A model generated the notes under the pieces. It did not search any database. It was given only the letters and a program-made list of their open reading frames with translations, and had not been told where the DNA came from. From contig NZ_CAMYBV010000009.1 of assembly GCF_947254095.1 (NCBI RefSeq), positions 22,231-86,230 on the forward strand: a DNA stretch of 64,000 nt, written 5' to 3'. Origin of the DNA: an uncultured Mobiluncus sp. Its GTDB lineage: Bacteria; Actinomycetota; Actinomycetes; Actinomycetales; Actinomycetaceae. The translations under genes and the position numbers were made by a program. Each line of letters starts with the position of its first letter. Within the stretch, counting starts at the first letter, position 1. This document shows, piece by piece, positions 8,038 to 16,871 of this stretch.

Positions 8038-9180
8038 CTAACGCGGATACACCGTAATCTGAGTGGCTTTAACCTCGGCGAAAATGGGTGAACCGGGTTC
8101 CAGCTGCAGGGCGCTGACGGCTTGCGGGGTCAGGACGGCTTGAATGCTTTGCCCCCCGTCCAGCTCCAAACTGATCCACTGCACCGCGCCGCGCGGCGTG
8201 ATATCCGTGACGCGGGCCTGCCAGGTGTTGCGCGGAGAGCCGGAAACAGCCGTCTCGAACAGAGCCACGGACTGGGGAGCAAAAGCAGTGAGAGCTGGGG
8301 TTTGAGGGCCGGGATGATGCTGGCCTTGCCAGAGTCCCGTCAGTTTCACCCCGCCGGCATCAATGGTGGCGACTTCGCCGGATTCCTCAATGACCCCGGC
8401 CAACAGGTTCATGCCGGACAGGTTTTCCAGAAACTTCGTGGCAGGCTGGCCCAGCATTTCCACCACTGTGCCTTCCCCGATCAAATGGCCGTTCTCGACG
8501 GCGACCACGTGATCAGCCAGCATCCACACGTCGAGCGGATCGTGGGTGACAAAAATCACGGTCGGCCGCGGCTCTTGACGTAGCCGTTTCGACAGCACTT
8601 CCCGCAGTTTGGCGGCAGTTTCGACGTCAAGGGCGGAAAATGGTTCGTCCAACAGCACGACTTGCGGGTGCGTCGCTAGGGCTCGAGCCAACGCCACGCG
8701 CTGCGACTGCCCGCCGGACAGCGCCGTAGCGGGGCGATCCGCCAGTTCCAAAGCGCCCACGGCCGCTAGCTCCTGGCGCGCGATACGCCGAGCCTCCGCC
8801 CGTGACCGGTGGCGGGCTCGCGGCCCAAACGCCACGTTTTCCAGCACGCTCAAGTGTGGAAACAGCAGGGGTTTTTGGGTCAGCATAGCGACTGGACGTT
8901 GATGGGGCGGCAGGAACCGGGTGGCATCAGCAAACACCGTTTCCCCGCTGCGAACCTCTCCTGAATCGGGAGCCAGCAGCCCGGAAATCATCCCCAAAAT
9001 CGTAGACTTCCCGGCCCCGTTCGGTCCGACGATAGCAGTAATCAGTCCCGCCGGAAAAGCGCACTGCACCGTGACGTCGCGTTCCTCGATGCCTGCCTTC
9101 ACCAGGACTTCGCTCCCAGCCGCGGTGGTGGCGGACCGGAATTCTGCGGGGTTTGCCGCGGTTTCAGGGCGAGTTTTCAC
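8038..9180 (-). CDS. modC: Molybdate ABC transporter ATP-binding protein
   Basis: ATPase of the molybdate importer. The N-terminal ABC domain has Walker A GPNGAGKST (52-60), signature LSGGQ (154-158) and Walker B VVLLDEP (174-180). The C-terminal ~140 residues hold Mop/TOBE-like domains that bind oxyanion. The start is GTG at 9180, overlapping the modB stop by four bases. Its position after modB and modA and beside cofactor genes makes molybdate (or tungstate) the likely substrate. Confidence 0.92.
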   Translation of the reverse strand: MKTRPETAANPAEFRSATTAAGSEVLVKAGIEERDVTVQCAFPAGLITAIVGPNGAGKSTILGMISGLLAPDSGEVRSGETVFADATRFLPPHQRPVAMLTQKPLLFPHLSVLENVAFGPRARHRSRAEARRIARQELAAVGALELADRPATALSGGQSQRVALARALATHPQVVLLDEPFSALDVETAAKLREVLSKRLRQEPRPTVIFVTHDPLDVWMLADHVVAVENGHLIGEGTVVEMLGQPATKFLENLSGMNLLAGVIEESGEVATIDAGGVKLTGLWQGQHHPGPQTPALTAFAPQSVALFETAVSGSPRNTWQARVTDITPRGAVQWISLELDGGQSIQAVLTPQAVSALQLEPGSPIFAEVKATQITVYPR

Positions 9181-10004
9181 TGGTCGTCACCACTTTCCGG
9201 CTGCGTCGTGAGCTGCTTGGTGCGGCGGGTGGTAAAGATGGCCGACAATCCCATCATGGTGGCTGCCAGCAGCACCAAGACTACGGACAGCGCCAAAGCC
9301 AGGTCAGAGTCGTCCTCGCGCAACAGATAGATTGCCTGGGGGAGGGTGCGGGTCACCCCTTGCAGAGAACCCGCGAAAGTCAGCGTCGCCCCGAATTCGC
9401 CCAAGGCGCGGGCAAAAGCCATGGTGGCGCCCCCGACTATGGCAGGGCTCAGCAAGGGTAGCGTGACGCGGCGCAACACATAGGTTGGAGACGCCCCCAA
9501 GGTCGCCGCAATCCGCTCGTAACCGGAATCAAAAGTGCGCAACGCGGACTCCAGGGACACCACGTAGTAAGGCATGGCCACGAAGGTTTGCCCCAGCACC
9601 ACGGCTATGGTGGTGAACCCAATCTCGATACCGGCCAAGGACAGGTACTGCCCCACTACGCCGCGGCGCCCCAGCGTCACCAAGAGCGCTAAACCGGCCA
9701 CGACCGGTGGCAACACCATGGGCAGGACCGCGAAAGTGCGCCACACGTACGCCCAAAATCCCTCGGTGCGCGAGATGAGCAGCGCCAGGGGCGTACCCAG
9801 AATCAACACCAGCACCAGCGACACCAAGCAGGTACGCAGGCTCAACAGCAAAGCGTCGCGGGATTCGTCGCGAGTCAGGATCTCCGCCAGACGGGTCCAC
9901 GGCACTCGCACCATCAGCCCGACAATAGGCAAAACGACCAACAGCAAGGCTATCCCCGCTGGCAGATACAGCCAGCGGGGAAAACCGTGGTTATTAGCGT
10001 TCAA
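9177..10004 (-). CDS. modB: Molybdate ABC transporter permease
   Basis: 275-residue inner-membrane subunit with about six transmembrane helices. The cytoplasmic EAA loop is visible as RIAATLGASPTYVLRRVTLP, the site that contacts ModC. The start is TTG at 10004, nine bases after the modA stop codon, with only a weak ribosome site inside the end of modA, so translation is probably coupled. ModB family length and topology fit well. Confidence 0.92.
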   Translation of the reverse strand: MNANNHGFPRWLYLPAGIALLLVVLPIVGLMVRVPWTRLAEILTRDESRDALLLSLRTCLVSLVLVLILGTPLALLISRTEGFWAYVWRTFAVLPMVLPPVVAGLALLVTLGRRGVVGQYLSLAGIEIGFTTIAVVLGQTFVAMPYYVVSLESALRTFDSGYERIAATLGASPTYVLRRVTLPLLSPAIVGGATMAFARALGEFGATLTFAGSLQGVTRTLPQAIYLLREDDSDLALALSVVLVLLAATMMGLSAIFTTRRTKQLTTQPESGDDQ

Positions 10005-10013
10005 CGCGAACCC

Positions 10014-10823
10014 TTACTTAGTGGGACTCATAAACCCGTACTTGGCAAAGACCTTTTGCGCCGCAGCGGACAACACATAGTCCACGAACGCTTTTGCGGC
10101 CGCGTCGTTGCCGTTGTCGGCAGCCATCTTGGTGACCACAATCGGGTAGGCGTTGACCACGGTGTCAGAGCCGGGAATATCGATGGTGTCCACCGCGTCC
10201 TTTTCCACCAACGCGTCAGTCTGGTACACCACGCCCGCGTCAGCTTCACCGCTCACGACCTTGCCCATCACGTCCTTGACCGAAGTCTCTTCGGACACAG
10301 CCTGACCCGTGAAACCGACCTTTTGCGCCAAGTCACGATAAGCGTTGCCGCAGGGAACCCCCTCGGCGCAAATGACCAGTTTCTTGCCAGTGAGGGAATT
10401 GTCCAGACCGGTGACCCCGGCCGGGTTACCTTTCGGCACTGCCAAGGTCAGGGTATTGTTCACAAAAATGCTCGGTTCGCCGGAGTTCAGACCCGCGTCG
10501 GTCGCTTTCTTCATGTTCTTTTCGTCAGCGGAGGCGAACACGTCAGCTTTGGCGCCTCCTTGCATCTGATCGAACAGGGAGGAGGAACCGTCAAAGTTGA
10601 ACTTCACGGCAATGTCGGGGTTTTCCTTCTGGAAAGATTCGCCCAGCTCAGAGAAACTCGCCTTGAGAGAGGCGGCGGCGAATACTTGAATGGTCTTGGC
10701 TTCAGCGGTTTTGCTCGGTTCTGAGTTCGCGGTGTTGGCGTTGTCCGGTGCACAAGCGGTGAGGCCGGTGGCTGCCAGGGCGAGGCCGGCCAAGCCCGCG
10801 CCGAGACGTGCGAGTGTTTTCAT
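10014..10823 (-). CDS. modA: Molybdate-binding lipoprotein
   Basis: Extracellular solute-binding protein of the molybdate importer. The N-terminal signal peptide ends in the lipobox LTAC, so the mature protein is lipid-anchored. The body carries the ModA pattern IQVFAAASLKASFSEL near the mature N-terminus, and a later VVYQTDAL segment. A good ribosome site, AAAGGA, precedes ATG 10823. It is the first gene of modABC, which reads away from the regulator-like mop gene. Confidence 0.93.
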   Translation of the reverse strand: MKTLARLGAGLAGLALAATGLTACAPDNANTANSEPSKTAEAKTIQVFAAASLKASFSELGESFQKENPDIAVKFNFDGSSSLFDQMQGGAKADVFASADEKNMKKATDAGLNSGEPSIFVNNTLTLAVPKGNPAGVTGLDNSLTGKKLVICAEGVPCGNAYRDLAQKVGFTGQAVSEETSVKDVMGKVVSGEADAGVVYQTDALVEKDAVDTIDIPGSDTVVNAYPIVVTKMAADNGNDAAAKAFVDYVLSAAAQKVFAKYGFMSPTK

Positions 10824-10910
10824 GAGTTTTCCTTTCGCGAAAGCCAGGTCGGCGGTTTTCCGTTGCCGACCGTTTCATTGGGGCAACACTAGGGTGTCGT
10901 CAGGTTTTCC

Positions 10911-11306
10911 CTAAGATGCATCAACTACGACGTTCGTGGCTTTGACTCGGGCGGTGGCGACCGCGCCGGGCGCCAGTCCGAGTTCTTTCACCGATTCGGT
11001 GGAGATGAGGGACACCACTCGGAAAGGGCCGCATTGCATTTCTACCTGGCTCATGACTTTGTCGGAAACGACTTTGGTGACCAAGCCGCGGAAATGGTTG
11101 CGGGCCGAAATAGAACCCGCGGAATCCGCGTCACCAAAATCTTTGGCTTTGTCTTGAGCTAGTTTCGCCAGTTCGGCCCCGTCCACGACTTTACGTCCCG
11201 CGCTGTCGGTTCCGGCGCTGAGCTGCCCGGCATCAATCCAGCGGCGTAGCGTATCATCGCTGACACCCAGCAAATTTGCTGCGTCCTTAATCCGTAATTG
11301 AGACAT
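10911..11306 (-). CDS. HTH plus Mop/TOBE molybdate-responsive protein
   Basis: The N-terminal ~50 residues are an excisionase/MerR-like helix-turn-helix (IKDAANLLGVSDDTLRRW). The C-terminal ~70 residues form a single Mop domain (SARNHFRGLV to the end) that binds molybdate. This architecture is known in actinobacteria next to modABC, where it is thought to sense intracellular molybdate. A GTG three codons upstream (11315) is possible, but ATG at 11306 is better placed behind AAGGTGA. It reads toward modA and lies 87 bases upstream of it, so it may head that operon or regulate it. Confidence 0.8.
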   Translation of the reverse strand: MSQLRIKDAANLLGVSDDTLRRWIDAGQLSAGTDSAGRKVVDGAELAKLAQDKAKDFGDADSAGSISARNHFRGLVTKVVSDKVMSQVEMQCGPFRVVSLISTESVKELGLAPGAVATARVKATNVVVDAS

Positions 11307-11402
11307 ACCTGTCACCTTATCTTAACTTTTGCGGTTATTTTCTCGAATTTGACCGGTTTCTGCGGAACTAAGGTCGGCGGCACTCTGGGCGCGAGTAACC
11401 CC

Positions 11403-11681
11403 TCAGTTCGCGGGATACTGCGCGGCTAGGGCGCGAAGTTTTGCCACATTCGCGCCCGCCTGCTGGATATCCCCGTTCGCGGCAAACCCGACCAGGAAAG
11501 CCGTGAGGGGTGCTCCCGGGCGGGACGGCCCGTGTGCGACTTCGCTGATGAGGTTCAACAGTTCCTCCTGGACGGGGGCAATAGTCCCCTCCGGAAGCTG
11601 GAGTTCCTGACTGACGGCTTGTAGCCACGCCGCCATTTTCGCCATTTTTTCCGGATCGTCTTTGTGCTTTTCTGCTGCCAT
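11403..11681 (-). CDS. DUF6457 domain protein
   Basis: 92-residue helical protein that matches the small DUF6457 domain. In many actinobacteria this domain is fused to MobA-type nucleotidyltransferases or encoded beside them. Here it stands alone, with no mobA in the window. The motif region PVQEELLNLISEVAHGPSRP followed by TAFLVGFAA is the conserved core. It is divergent from moaA across a 175-base region. Confidence 0.7.
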   Translation of the reverse strand: MAAEKHKDDPEKMAKMAAWLQAVSQELQLPEGTIAPVQEELLNLISEVAHGPSRPGAPLTAFLVGFAANGDIQQAGANVAKLRALAAQYPAN

Positions 11682-11714
11682 GTCTGTTCCTCAGTCAGTG
11701 GGGTCAAAAATTAA

Positions 11715-11749
11715 GTGAGCCGGCGGGCTCACTCCATTAGCATAATGGA
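11715..11749. promoter_or_regulatory. Two adjacent perfect palindromes in the divergent moa control region
   Basis: GTGAGCC-GGCG-GGCTCAC (11715-11732) is immediately followed by TCCATTA-GCA-TAATGGA (11733-11749). Both are perfect. They lie 34 bases upstream of the DUF6457 start and about 107 bases upstream of moaA. Operator sites or RNA hairpins are both possible; the binding factor is unknown. Confidence 0.5.
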
Positions 11750-11856
11750 AAGGCAACATCAGGCGAGGGTGAACCACAAATGCCTATTGAACTGGAATAA
11801 TAATTGAGACACGATAGAATGGCAGGATATACCAATCGCTGAGGAAGTAGGCAGGT

Positions 11857-12945
11857 TTGACTGAGACGCTGACACGAGACAATCGTGTGGGGCAGGCGTC
11901 TTCACTTGCGTCTGCTTGGGCGATGCCACTGCGGGACAGCTGGGGCAGGACGGCCAGCGACTTGCGCTTGTCTCTGACAGATCGCTGCGATTTGCGCTGT
12001 TCGTATTGCCTACCGCGCGAGGGCGTCAAGTGGGTAGCGCGTAGGGAGTTGTTGGACTCCTCAGAAATCTTGCGTTTGGCCGGGATAGCGATTCACCGCC
12101 TGGGGATTACCCAGGTTCGCCTGACCGGTGGGGAGCCCCTGTTGCGGCCGGATTTGTTAGAGATAGCGGCGGGGATTTCCCAGACGTTTGTGGCCGCGGG
12201 GCGTGACCCACAGGTGGCTCTCACCACGAACGCCCGCAGTTTGGCGCCGCTGGCTCCGGCGTTGCGGGCGGCGGGAGTTCAGCGCATCAACATTTCCTTA
12301 GACACCCTCGACCCCGACCGTTTTGCACAGATTACCGGGCGCGATGAACTCGCCTCGGCTTTGGAGGGTATTGCCGCCGCGCTCTCCGCAGGTTTCCAGC
12401 CGGTGAAACTGAACACGGTGATGTTGGACGAGGCCAGTCTGCGCGAGGCTCCGGATTTGCTGCGGTTTTGTCTGGAGCGGGGCATCGAGTGGCGCGCCAT
12501 AGAGTACATGCCTTTTGGCCCGCACACGGTTCGGGTTGGTTCCGCTGAGCAACTCGATTTTTCTAAACTGCGCCCCGTCTTGGAACAGGAGTTTCGCCTG
12601 TCTCCGGTGCGGGACAACATCGACATTCACGCCCCGGCGACCCGTTTTCAGGTGTTTAACTTAGCGGGCACGAAGCGCCTGGGGACGATGGGGATGATTG
12701 CTTCGGTTTCCACGCCTTTCTGCGCCAGCTGCAACCGGACCCGGCTTTCCCCGACCGGATTGGTGCGTCCCTGTCTGTTCTCTGACTTGAGCTGTGACCT
12801 GGGAGCGATGCTGCGTCGCGGTGCCACTGATGATGAGCTGGCCCAAGCGTGGGTCGGCGTGACTCAGGGGAAACCCTCCGGGCATGGTTTGGGACAGAGT
12901 GATTTTCAATCTCCCACGATTTCGATGGCACAGATTGGGGGGTAA
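11857..12945 (+). CDS. moaA: GTP 3',8-cyclase
   Basis: Radical SAM enzyme that starts molybdenum cofactor synthesis by rearranging GTP. The N-terminal cluster motif CX3CX2C is at Cys44, Cys48 and Cys51 (TDRCDLRCSYC). The SAM-binding TGGEPLLRPDL follows. The C-terminal second 4Fe-4S cluster uses FCASCNRTRLS and the Cys in RPCLF. The protein ends in Gly-Gly, required for activity in the family. The start is TTG at 11857 behind GAGGAAG; the next in-frame candidates fall too close to the barrel. Confidence 0.94.
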   Translation: MTETLTRDNRVGQASSLASAWAMPLRDSWGRTASDLRLSLTDRCDLRCSYCLPREGVKWVARRELLDSSEILRLAGIAIHRLGITQVRLTGGEPLLRPDLLEIAAGISQTFVAAGRDPQVALTTNARSLAPLAPALRAAGVQRINISLDTLDPDRFAQITGRDELASALEGIAAALSAGFQPVKLNTVMLDEASLREAPDLLRFCLERGIEWRAIEYMPFGPHTVRVGSAEQLDFSKLRPVLEQEFRLSPVRDNIDIHAPATRFQVFNLAGTKRLGTMGMIASVSTPFCASCNRTRLSPTGLVRPCLFSDLSCDLGAMLRRGATDDELAQAWVGVTQGKPSGHGLGQSDFQSPTISMAQIGG

Positions 12946-12947
12946 AG

Positions 12948-13232
12948 ATGCGAGATAGTGTCGATGCCACGGTAGGTGTGCAAGTGCGGTTTTTTGCGGC
13001 GGCTGCGGAAGCGGCGGGCACCGATACGGCGACCGCACAAGTGGCGCGGGATTCGAGTTTGGCTCAGGCAGCGGCTCAAGCTGGTGGATGCGGTAATGAT
13101 TTGAATCGAGTGCTTTCAGTTTCGTCATACCTGGTGGGGGGTCTGCGCGAATCGGGCGAGAAACGCCTCGCGGACTTCGCGGATCTCGACGACCTCACCA
13201 TCGACGTTTTGCCGCCATTTGCCGGCGGCTAG
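12948..13232 (+). CDS. moaD: Molybdopterin synthase sulfur carrier subunit
   Basis: 94-residue ubiquitin-like protein ending in FAGG. The C-terminal Gly-Gly is adenylated by MoeB and carries the thiocarboxylate used to build the dithiolene. It starts two bases after the moaA stop, so the genes are co-translated. The first ~8 residues before the beta-grasp fold are poorly conserved, so an internal start is possible. Confidence 0.88.
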   Translation: MRDSVDATVGVQVRFFAAAAEAAGTDTATAQVARDSSLAQAAAQAGGCGNDLNRVLSVSSYLVGGLRESGEKRLADFADLDDLTIDVLPPFAGG

Positions 13233-13274
13233 TTAACATCCTCGCGTAGTTTTGGAATTATTTTAGGAGCATCT

Positions 13275-14504
13275 TTGGCAAATATACTGCAAGCGGACCT
13301 GACCGATGAGCCTTTGGACCCGGCGCGGTTTGAAGCGGGTTTCACCGCGCCCGAAGCCGGGTGTCAGCTTGTGTTCATCGGTCGCGTGCGCAATCATGAC
13401 CAGGGGCGTGGGGTGGAGGCTATTACTTACAGCGCTCACCCGGACGCGGCCCGCGAACTGCAACAGATTGCCGATGAGGCCGGTACAGTTCCTGGCGTGC
13501 ACGAGATTGCGTTGCGCCATCGGGTGGGGCATCTGCAGGTCGGTGAGGTCGCTATTTTGGTCGGAGTCTCTGCCGCCCATCGGCAAGCTGCGTTTTCTAC
13601 GGTGTCTTGGCTGGTCGATGCCGTCAAGGATCGGGTTCCCATCTGGAAGAAACAGGTTTTTTCCGAGGGAGATGCCGCGTGGTCAAACCTCGACGCAGAC
13701 TTCCAACCGGAGAGCCGCTATGCGGCCCACAGTGCGATTCCGGGGTTTGGGGCGTCCGGTCAGGAACGTGTCACGAGTGCAAAAGTCTTGGTGGTGGGCG
13801 CTGGAGGGCTAGGCTCGCCCATTATCGCGTACCTTGCCGCCGCCGGGGTCGGCCTGTCAGCAGCTGGGGGAGTCCTGGGCATTGCCGATGGCGACACGGT
13901 GAGCCTGAGCAACTTGGGCCGCCAAGTCATTCACCCGTTTAACCGCCAAGGCGAGCCAAAAACCGCTTCTGCCGCCGCCACCGTCCGCGCGCTGAACCCC
14001 GAGGTGAATGTCAGCGAGGAGCCGCCCTTGGACCCTCAGAACGCCGCCGCAATCATCGCTCAATACGACCTGGTGGTGGATGCCACCGACACGTTCGCCT
14101 CGAAATACCTGATTTCAGACACCTGCGCGAAGTTGGCGCGACCCCTGGTTTGGGGTTCCGCGGTCGGGGCAAACTTCGAGGTCAGCGTGTTTTCTCCGGA
14201 GGTCGGGACGTGTTTACGCACGCTTTATCCGACCCCGCCCCCGCCCGCAAGTACCCCAGACTCCACCACCGCGGGAATTCTCGGCCCGGTTTGCGGACAA
14301 GCCGGGTCGTTGATGGCTACCGAAGTCCTCAAGATGGTTTCCGGCTGGGGTGAACCCCTCATCGGGCGCCTGGTCATTGGGGATGCCCGAATGGGCAAAT
14401 GGAACGTGGTGGATTATTCGGCCCGCGCCGCCGCACCCCAAAACTCATCCTGTTACGAAAACCTGCACGGCAAAACTGGTGAACTCAAAGGAGAACAATC
14501 GTGA
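13275..14504 (+). CDS. MoaE-MoeB fusion (molybdopterin synthase large subunit plus activating enzyme)
   Basis: Residues 1-145 are a complete MoaE, with the catalytic lysines in VPIWKKQVF and the family segment FIGRVRNHDQG. Residues ~150-395 are a ThiF/MoeB adenylating domain with the ATP loop VVGAGGLGSPI, ADGDTVSLSNLGRQVIHPFN and VVDATDTF. Both partners of MoaD are therefore on one chain. The MoeB part has GTCLRTLYP where E. coli MoeB has a CxxC zinc pair. The usual Cys-Ala-Glu-Gly segment is STTAG, so the crossover cysteine also seems absent. The start is TTG at 13275 behind TAGGAGC. Confidence 0.85.
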   Translation: MANILQADLTDEPLDPARFEAGFTAPEAGCQLVFIGRVRNHDQGRGVEAITYSAHPDAARELQQIADEAGTVPGVHEIALRHRVGHLQVGEVAILVGVSAAHRQAAFSTVSWLVDAVKDRVPIWKKQVFSEGDAAWSNLDADFQPESRYAAHSAIPGFGASGQERVTSAKVLVVGAGGLGSPIIAYLAAAGVGLSAAGGVLGIADGDTVSLSNLGRQVIHPFNRQGEPKTASAAATVRALNPEVNVSEEPPLDPQNAAAIIAQYDLVVDATDTFASKYLISDTCAKLARPLVWGSAVGANFEVSVFSPEVGTCLRTLYPTPPPPASTPDSTTAGILGPVCGQAGSLMATEVLKMVSGWGEPLIGRLVIGDARMGKWNVVDYSARAAAPQNSSCYENLHGKTGELKGEQS

Positions 14505-15757
14505 GTGAGACAGAAAAACTGCTTGATTACCAGGAATTTTTGGCGCGTCTCTTGGCGGAAATCACCCCACTGGCCCCGCGGGAGCTTCCGGTAGGCGACA
14601 CTCTGGGATTGACCCTGGCAGAACCGGTCATTTCGCGCCTGTCGGTGCCGCCCTTTACGAACTCCGCGATGGACGGTTTTGCTTTCAATAGCGCGGGGCT
14701 ACCGGTTGGTGGTTCCGTAACGTTGCCGGTGGCGGGCGATATTCCGGCGGGCGCGGATCCGAGCGCCGAGTGCCAGCCGGGCCAGGCGTGGCGCATTATG
14801 ACCGGCGCGAAAATGCCCGCCGGGGCGGACACCGTGGTGAAAGTGGAGGACACGGATCAAAAGCCCGGTCCCGTTGAGCTACCGGAAAAGGTCACCATTC
14901 GTCGTGTTCCCCGAGCCGGAGCGAACGTGCGCCAGGCAGGAGAGGATCTGCCGGTCGGCTCCGAAGTCTTGGCTGCCGGCGAGGTCATGAGCCCCGGGGC
15001 GATCGCTTCGGCAATTTCGGGGGGCTACGCGAAAGTAACGGCCTTCCCGCGAGTTCGGGTGGGAATTATCGCCACCGGTTCCGAACTAGCGGGGGCAGGC
15101 GCATCGCTGGAAGGGTCGATGATTCCAGATTCAAACTCGTCTCTGGCGGCGGCCTTGGCACGAGTGGCTCAGGCGGAGGTTAGTTTTGCGGGCCAATGCG
15201 GGGACGACGTGGCCCAGTTCCGAGAAACCTTGCGCCAGGTAGCAGACACGAGTGACTTGGTTGTGACTTCGGGCGGAGTTTCGGCTGGTGCTTATGAGGT
15301 GGTGAAACAGGGCGTTAGCGACTGGGGATTCCATTTCGCCCGTGTCGCCCTGCAGCCGGGTAAGCCGCAAGGTTACGGTTTCGTGCAGGCGAGCGGGGGG
15401 CGTCGGGTACCGGTGCTGACCCTGCCGGGAAACCCGGTTTCGGTTTTCGTCTCGTGGTACCTGTTTGCCCTGCCGGTGCTGGCGAAACTCGCCGGGCGCA
15501 ATCCCGACCAGGCGCACGTGTGCCGGGAGGCGACCGTGGTGGAGGCGTGGACTTCTCCGCGGGGTAAAGTCCAGGTCGTGCCTGTCCGTTTGACGCCGGG
15601 ACAGCCGGGAGAAACCCCCACGGTGCAGCGCACCCACCCCTTGGGATCGAAGTCGCACCTGGTGGCCTCGCTGCATAAAGCGAATGCCTTGATGCTGATT
15701 GACCGAGACGTTGAGACCGTGGCCCCTTGGTCGATTGTGAAAGTCCTCGAGATCTGA
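14501..15757 (+). CDS. moeA: Molybdopterin molybdenumtransferase
   Basis: Inserts molybdate into adenylated molybdopterin. The 418 residues hold the MoeA N-terminal domains, then the MoCF-binding domain with IIATGSELAG, DSNSSLAAAL and VTSGGVSAGAYEV. The C-terminal beta domain follows, with LPGNPVSVFVSW just before it. GTG at 14501 overlaps the stop of the moaE-moeB gene by four bases. It is the last gene of the moaA-moaD-moaE/moeB-moeA run and is convergent with tatC. Confidence 0.94.
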   Translation: MSETEKLLDYQEFLARLLAEITPLAPRELPVGDTLGLTLAEPVISRLSVPPFTNSAMDGFAFNSAGLPVGGSVTLPVAGDIPAGADPSAECQPGQAWRIMTGAKMPAGADTVVKVEDTDQKPGPVELPEKVTIRRVPRAGANVRQAGEDLPVGSEVLAAGEVMSPGAIASAISGGYAKVTAFPRVRVGIIATGSELAGAGASLEGSMIPDSNSSLAAALARVAQAEVSFAGQCGDDVAQFRETLRQVADTSDLVVTSGGVSAGAYEVVKQGVSDWGFHFARVALQPGKPQGYGFVQASGGRRVPVLTLPGNPVSVFVSWYLFALPVLAKLAGRNPDQAHVCREATVVEAWTSPRGKVQVVPVRLTPGQPGETPTVQRTHPLGSKSHLVASLHKANALMLIDRDVETVAPWSIVKVLEI

Positions 15758-15783
15758 GCCCGGGAGGCGTGGCACCGCTGGGG

Positions 15784-16551
15784 CTACGAATTTTTCCGGG
15801 ACCGACGCCAATCGTGGAGAGCCGCGATGCCGACCGCCAGGAAGTACAGTGCCAGCAGGGCGGAAGCCTGCAAAATGACGGGCCACGGGGTTGGCAGTGG
15901 GTTGGCGATAGCCGAGAAAATAAACGCCACCATCGTCGCCCAGCGCCAACCTTTTAGCATGGTGCGGGCGCTGAGCACCCCCAGGAAGTTCAGCATGACC
16001 AAAATTTCGGGAATCAGGAAAGAAATCCCGAACGCCAATACCAGGCGAATATAGAACTTGATGTAGGCATCGGCCTGCAGCAACATCGCCGAATCCGGGG
16101 GAGTAAAAGAGGACAAAATCGACACGGCCCGCGGTGCGGTCCAGTCGCCGAAAACCGCACCAGCCGCGAACAAAACGACTCCGGCCACGCCAAAAATCAG
16201 CAACCACAAACGTTCTCGCCGGCGCAGACCGGGCCAGATGAAAGCCATAATTTGAAAAATCCACCACGGCGAAGCAATCAGCACCCCCAACCAGAGGGAC
16301 ACGCGGATTTTCAGGTCAAAGGCCGCGCCGATAGTTTGGAAGTTCAGGTTAGCCCCGGCGATGTCTTTCATGGGGGCGGTGATGTGCGCCAGCGCGATTT
16401 CATAGAGAAACCAGCCGCCAATCGCCGCCGCAGTGATGCCCACAAATGACCAGATGATACGTTTCCGCAGCTCAGCTAGGTGAGCAGTCACTGTCATGAC
16501 ACCTTCAGAGTGGGCATCACGATTCTGGTAAGAGGACTTCTCAGTGGGCAC
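15784..16551 (-). CDS. tatC: Sec-independent protein translocase TatC
   Basis: 255-residue, six-helix receptor subunit of the twin-arginine translocase. The conserved start of the fold, HLAELRKRI (about residues 25-33), and the periplasmic-loop phenylalanine and proline pattern are present. It begins at GTG 16551, eight bases after the tatA stop. The placement inside the cofactor block fits the use of Tat to export folded molybdoenzymes. Confidence 0.93.
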   Translation of the reverse strand: MPTEKSSYQNRDAHSEGVMTVTAHLAELRKRIIWSFVGITAAAIGGWFLYEIALAHITAPMKDIAGANLNFQTIGAAFDLKIRVSLWLGVLIASPWWIFQIMAFIWPGLRRRERLWLLIFGVAGVVLFAAGAVFGDWTAPRAVSILSSFTPPDSAMLLQADAYIKFYIRLVLAFGISFLIPEILVMLNFLGVLSARTMLKGWRWATMVAFIFSAIANPLPTPWPVILQASALLALYFLAVGIAALHDWRRSRKNS

Positions 16552-16559
16552 TTGAGCGG

Positions 16560-16826
16560 TTACTTAGCGGCATCGTTGCCTGAGGCAGAGTCAGTTTTCG
16601 AGGAATCGCCGGTAGCAGCGTCGTCCTTGCCTTCGATAGCCTTGCCGTCAGCCTTGGTGTCCTCGGTCAAATCGTTGAGTTCTTCCTTCAAGACTTTTGC
16701 GGATTTGCCCACGTTGCGAGCAATCTCCGGCAGTTTCGAGGCACCGAAAACCACGACCAAAATAATGATGACAGTAATCCACACTACGGGGCTTACGCTG
16801 AACAACATCACATGCGCCGGAACCAT
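16560..16826 (-). CDS. tatA: Sec-independent protein translocase TatA
   Basis: 88 residues: a single N-terminal helix (VWITVIIILVVVFGASKLPE), the FGxxKLPE hinge, an amphipathic helix and a charged, flexible tail. This is the pore-forming TatA/E type. The start is ATG at 16826 behind AGAGGAGAG. It sits between tatB and tatC on the same strand, 45 bases after tatB. Confidence 0.92.
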   Translation of the reverse strand: MVPAHVMLFSVSPVVWITVIIILVVVFGASKLPEIARNVGKSAKVLKEELNDLTEDTKADGKAIEGKDDAATGDSSKTDSASGNDAAK

Positions 16827-16871
16827 TAATCTCTCCTCTGTATAGGGCTAAATCAACACAAGTTTATCAGT

